A stretch of DNA of 7,315 nucleotides from NCBI GenBank assembly GCA_934667795.1, contig CAKUMP010000116.1, positions 1-7,315 of the forward strand, given 5' to 3'. Below, piece after piece: positions 6,951 through 7,315 of the stretch (position 1 is the stretch's first letter; every line of letters begins with the position of its first letter). The notes below the pieces were generated by a model, which saw only the letters and a list, made by a program, of their open reading frames with translations, was not told the origin of the DNA and searched no databases. The stretch comes from an uncultured Chthoniobacterales bacterium (GTDB lineage Bacteria > Verrucomicrobiota > Verrucomicrobiia > Chthoniobacterales > CAKUMP01). A program made the position numbers and the translations under genes.

Positions 6951-6970
6951 CAGGTAAAATATTTTACCTG
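6951..6970. promoter_or_regulatory. Perfect 20-bp palindrome, candidate operator for the adjacent LacI-family regulator
   Basis: The sequence CAGGTAAAATATTTTACCTG is identical on both strands across all 20 bases. It overlaps the TAA stop (6964-6966) of the regulator gene and starts 51 nt upstream of the ATG of the next gene. Dimeric LacI-family repressors bind palindromes of this length, often close to their own gene. The centre here is ApT rather than the CpG common in the family. The minus-strand hexamer TAAAAT (6961-6966) could serve as a -10 box, which would place the palindrome across a promoter, but no good -35 partner is visible. No run of T follows on either strand immediately after the repeat, so a rho-independent terminator is less likely. 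Confidence 0.5.
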
Positions 6971-7315
6971 CGATTTTTCAGACCACACGAATCACGAACA
7001 ATCAGTTCGCCACGGATAGAAATCATTTTTTCCTCCGGTTTTTTATTTTCACGAATCATATCCACCAGACAGTTTACTGCCTGACGTGAAATTTCCTGAA
7101 CAGGATGTTCCATGGTCGTTAATGGCACGGCCCCATATTTCCCGGAAGAATCATTGTCAAATCCCGTCACAGCCAAATGCTCGGGCACTCGTAATCCTTC
7201 GCGAAAACAAACTGTCAATACTCCCATAGCCCATTGGTCATTTGCACAAATCACGGCATCCGGCAGTTTCTCTTGTTTCAAAAGTTCCTCCATCCCCCAC
7301 ATCCCCGGCATATAC
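6964..7315 (-). CDS. LacI-family transcriptional regulator, C-terminal part (partial, 5' end outside window)
   Basis: This is the C-terminal half of the periplasmic-binding-protein-like effector domain of a LacI/GalR-type repressor. Three visible stretches are diagnostic: PDAVICANDQWAMGVL (the 'P-x-A-hhh-x-ND-xx-A-G' strand-helix), LRVPEHLAVTGFDND (the 'VPe-hhVhGFD' segment) and PLTTMEHP (the 'PpLTTv-xxP' segment), followed by the usual C-terminal helix and a short 'GELIVRDS' strand ending. The reading frame is open to the window edge, and the ATG at 7311 is internal because a tyrosine codon precedes it in frame. The DNA-binding head lies outside the window, so whether it is a LacI-type or a GntR-type helix-turn-helix cannot be seen. 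Such regulators normally sense a sugar or sugar derivative and often control adjacent genes. The gene ends 64 nt before the beta-strand-repeat protein gene, and its stop codon sits inside a perfect palindrome, so control of the downstream operon is likely (inference). Confidence 0.92.
   Translation of the reverse strand, partial: YMPGMWGMEELLKQEKLPDAVICANDQWAMGVLTVCFREGLRVPEHLAVTGFDNDSSGKYGAVPLTTMEHPVQEISRQAVNCLVDMIRENKKPEEKMISIRGELIVRDSCGLKNRR

Noticed and set aside
6951..6970. Palindrome as a rho-independent terminator of the regulator gene
   Set aside because: The stem is AT-rich with almost no loop, and neither strand has a T-run directly after it. An operator explains the perfect symmetry better, though termination is not excluded.
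6964..7311. ATG at 7311 as the true start of a short 115-residue protein
   Set aside because: The frame continues upstream to the window edge, and the sequence begins in the middle of the LacI effector domain, so the gene is cut by the window rather than short.

Overview
The window is a compact block of six genes, all on the minus strand, so it reads from right (7315) to left (1). It suggests a Verrucomicrobiota/Lentisphaerota-type bacterium (the PVC group). The reasons are a pseudopilin-like protein with an exact H-X9-DG motif, an autotransporter-associated beta-strand-repeat protein with a PEP-CTERM-like tail, and a LacI-family regulator beside secreted beta-helix proteins. This combination is typical of polysaccharide-processing loci in that group. 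Placement is by family content only; no rRNA or other phylogenetic marker is present.

Layout in transcription order. (1) 7315-6964 is the C-terminal part of a LacI-family sugar-responsive regulator, cut by the window edge. (2) A perfect 20-bp palindrome (6951-6970) covers its stop codon and lies just upstream of the next gene, making it a candidate operator. (3) 6899-5397 is a secreted beta-strand-repeat protein with a variant PEP-CTERM tail. (4) 5366-4518 is an H-X9-DG pseudopilin-like protein. (5) 4516-1748 is a large lipoprotein with two right-handed beta-helix modules separated by an Fn3-like region. (6) 1737-529 is a cytoplasmic M14-family zinc carboxypeptidase. (7) 489-1 is the N-terminal part of a CapA-family (poly-gamma-glutamate capsule type) metallophosphatase-like protein, cut by the window edge.

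Gaps between genes are 64, 30, 1, 10 and 39 nt. None shows a convincing terminator, so genes 2-6 look like one operon, probably under the adjacent regulator. There is no gene-free stretch longer than 64 nt, and I found no tRNA, rRNA, CRISPR array, insertion sequence or convincing plus-strand gene.

A plausible reading is that the first three operon genes make envelope or extracellular parts: an exported PEP-CTERM protein, a pilin-like membrane-anchored protein and a polysaccharide-binding or -cleaving beta-helix lipoprotein. The last two make cytoplasmic proteins that may act on a peptide- or glutamate-containing product. That joint role is inference. The individual family calls for the regulator, the pseudopilin, M14 and CapA rest on visible motifs.
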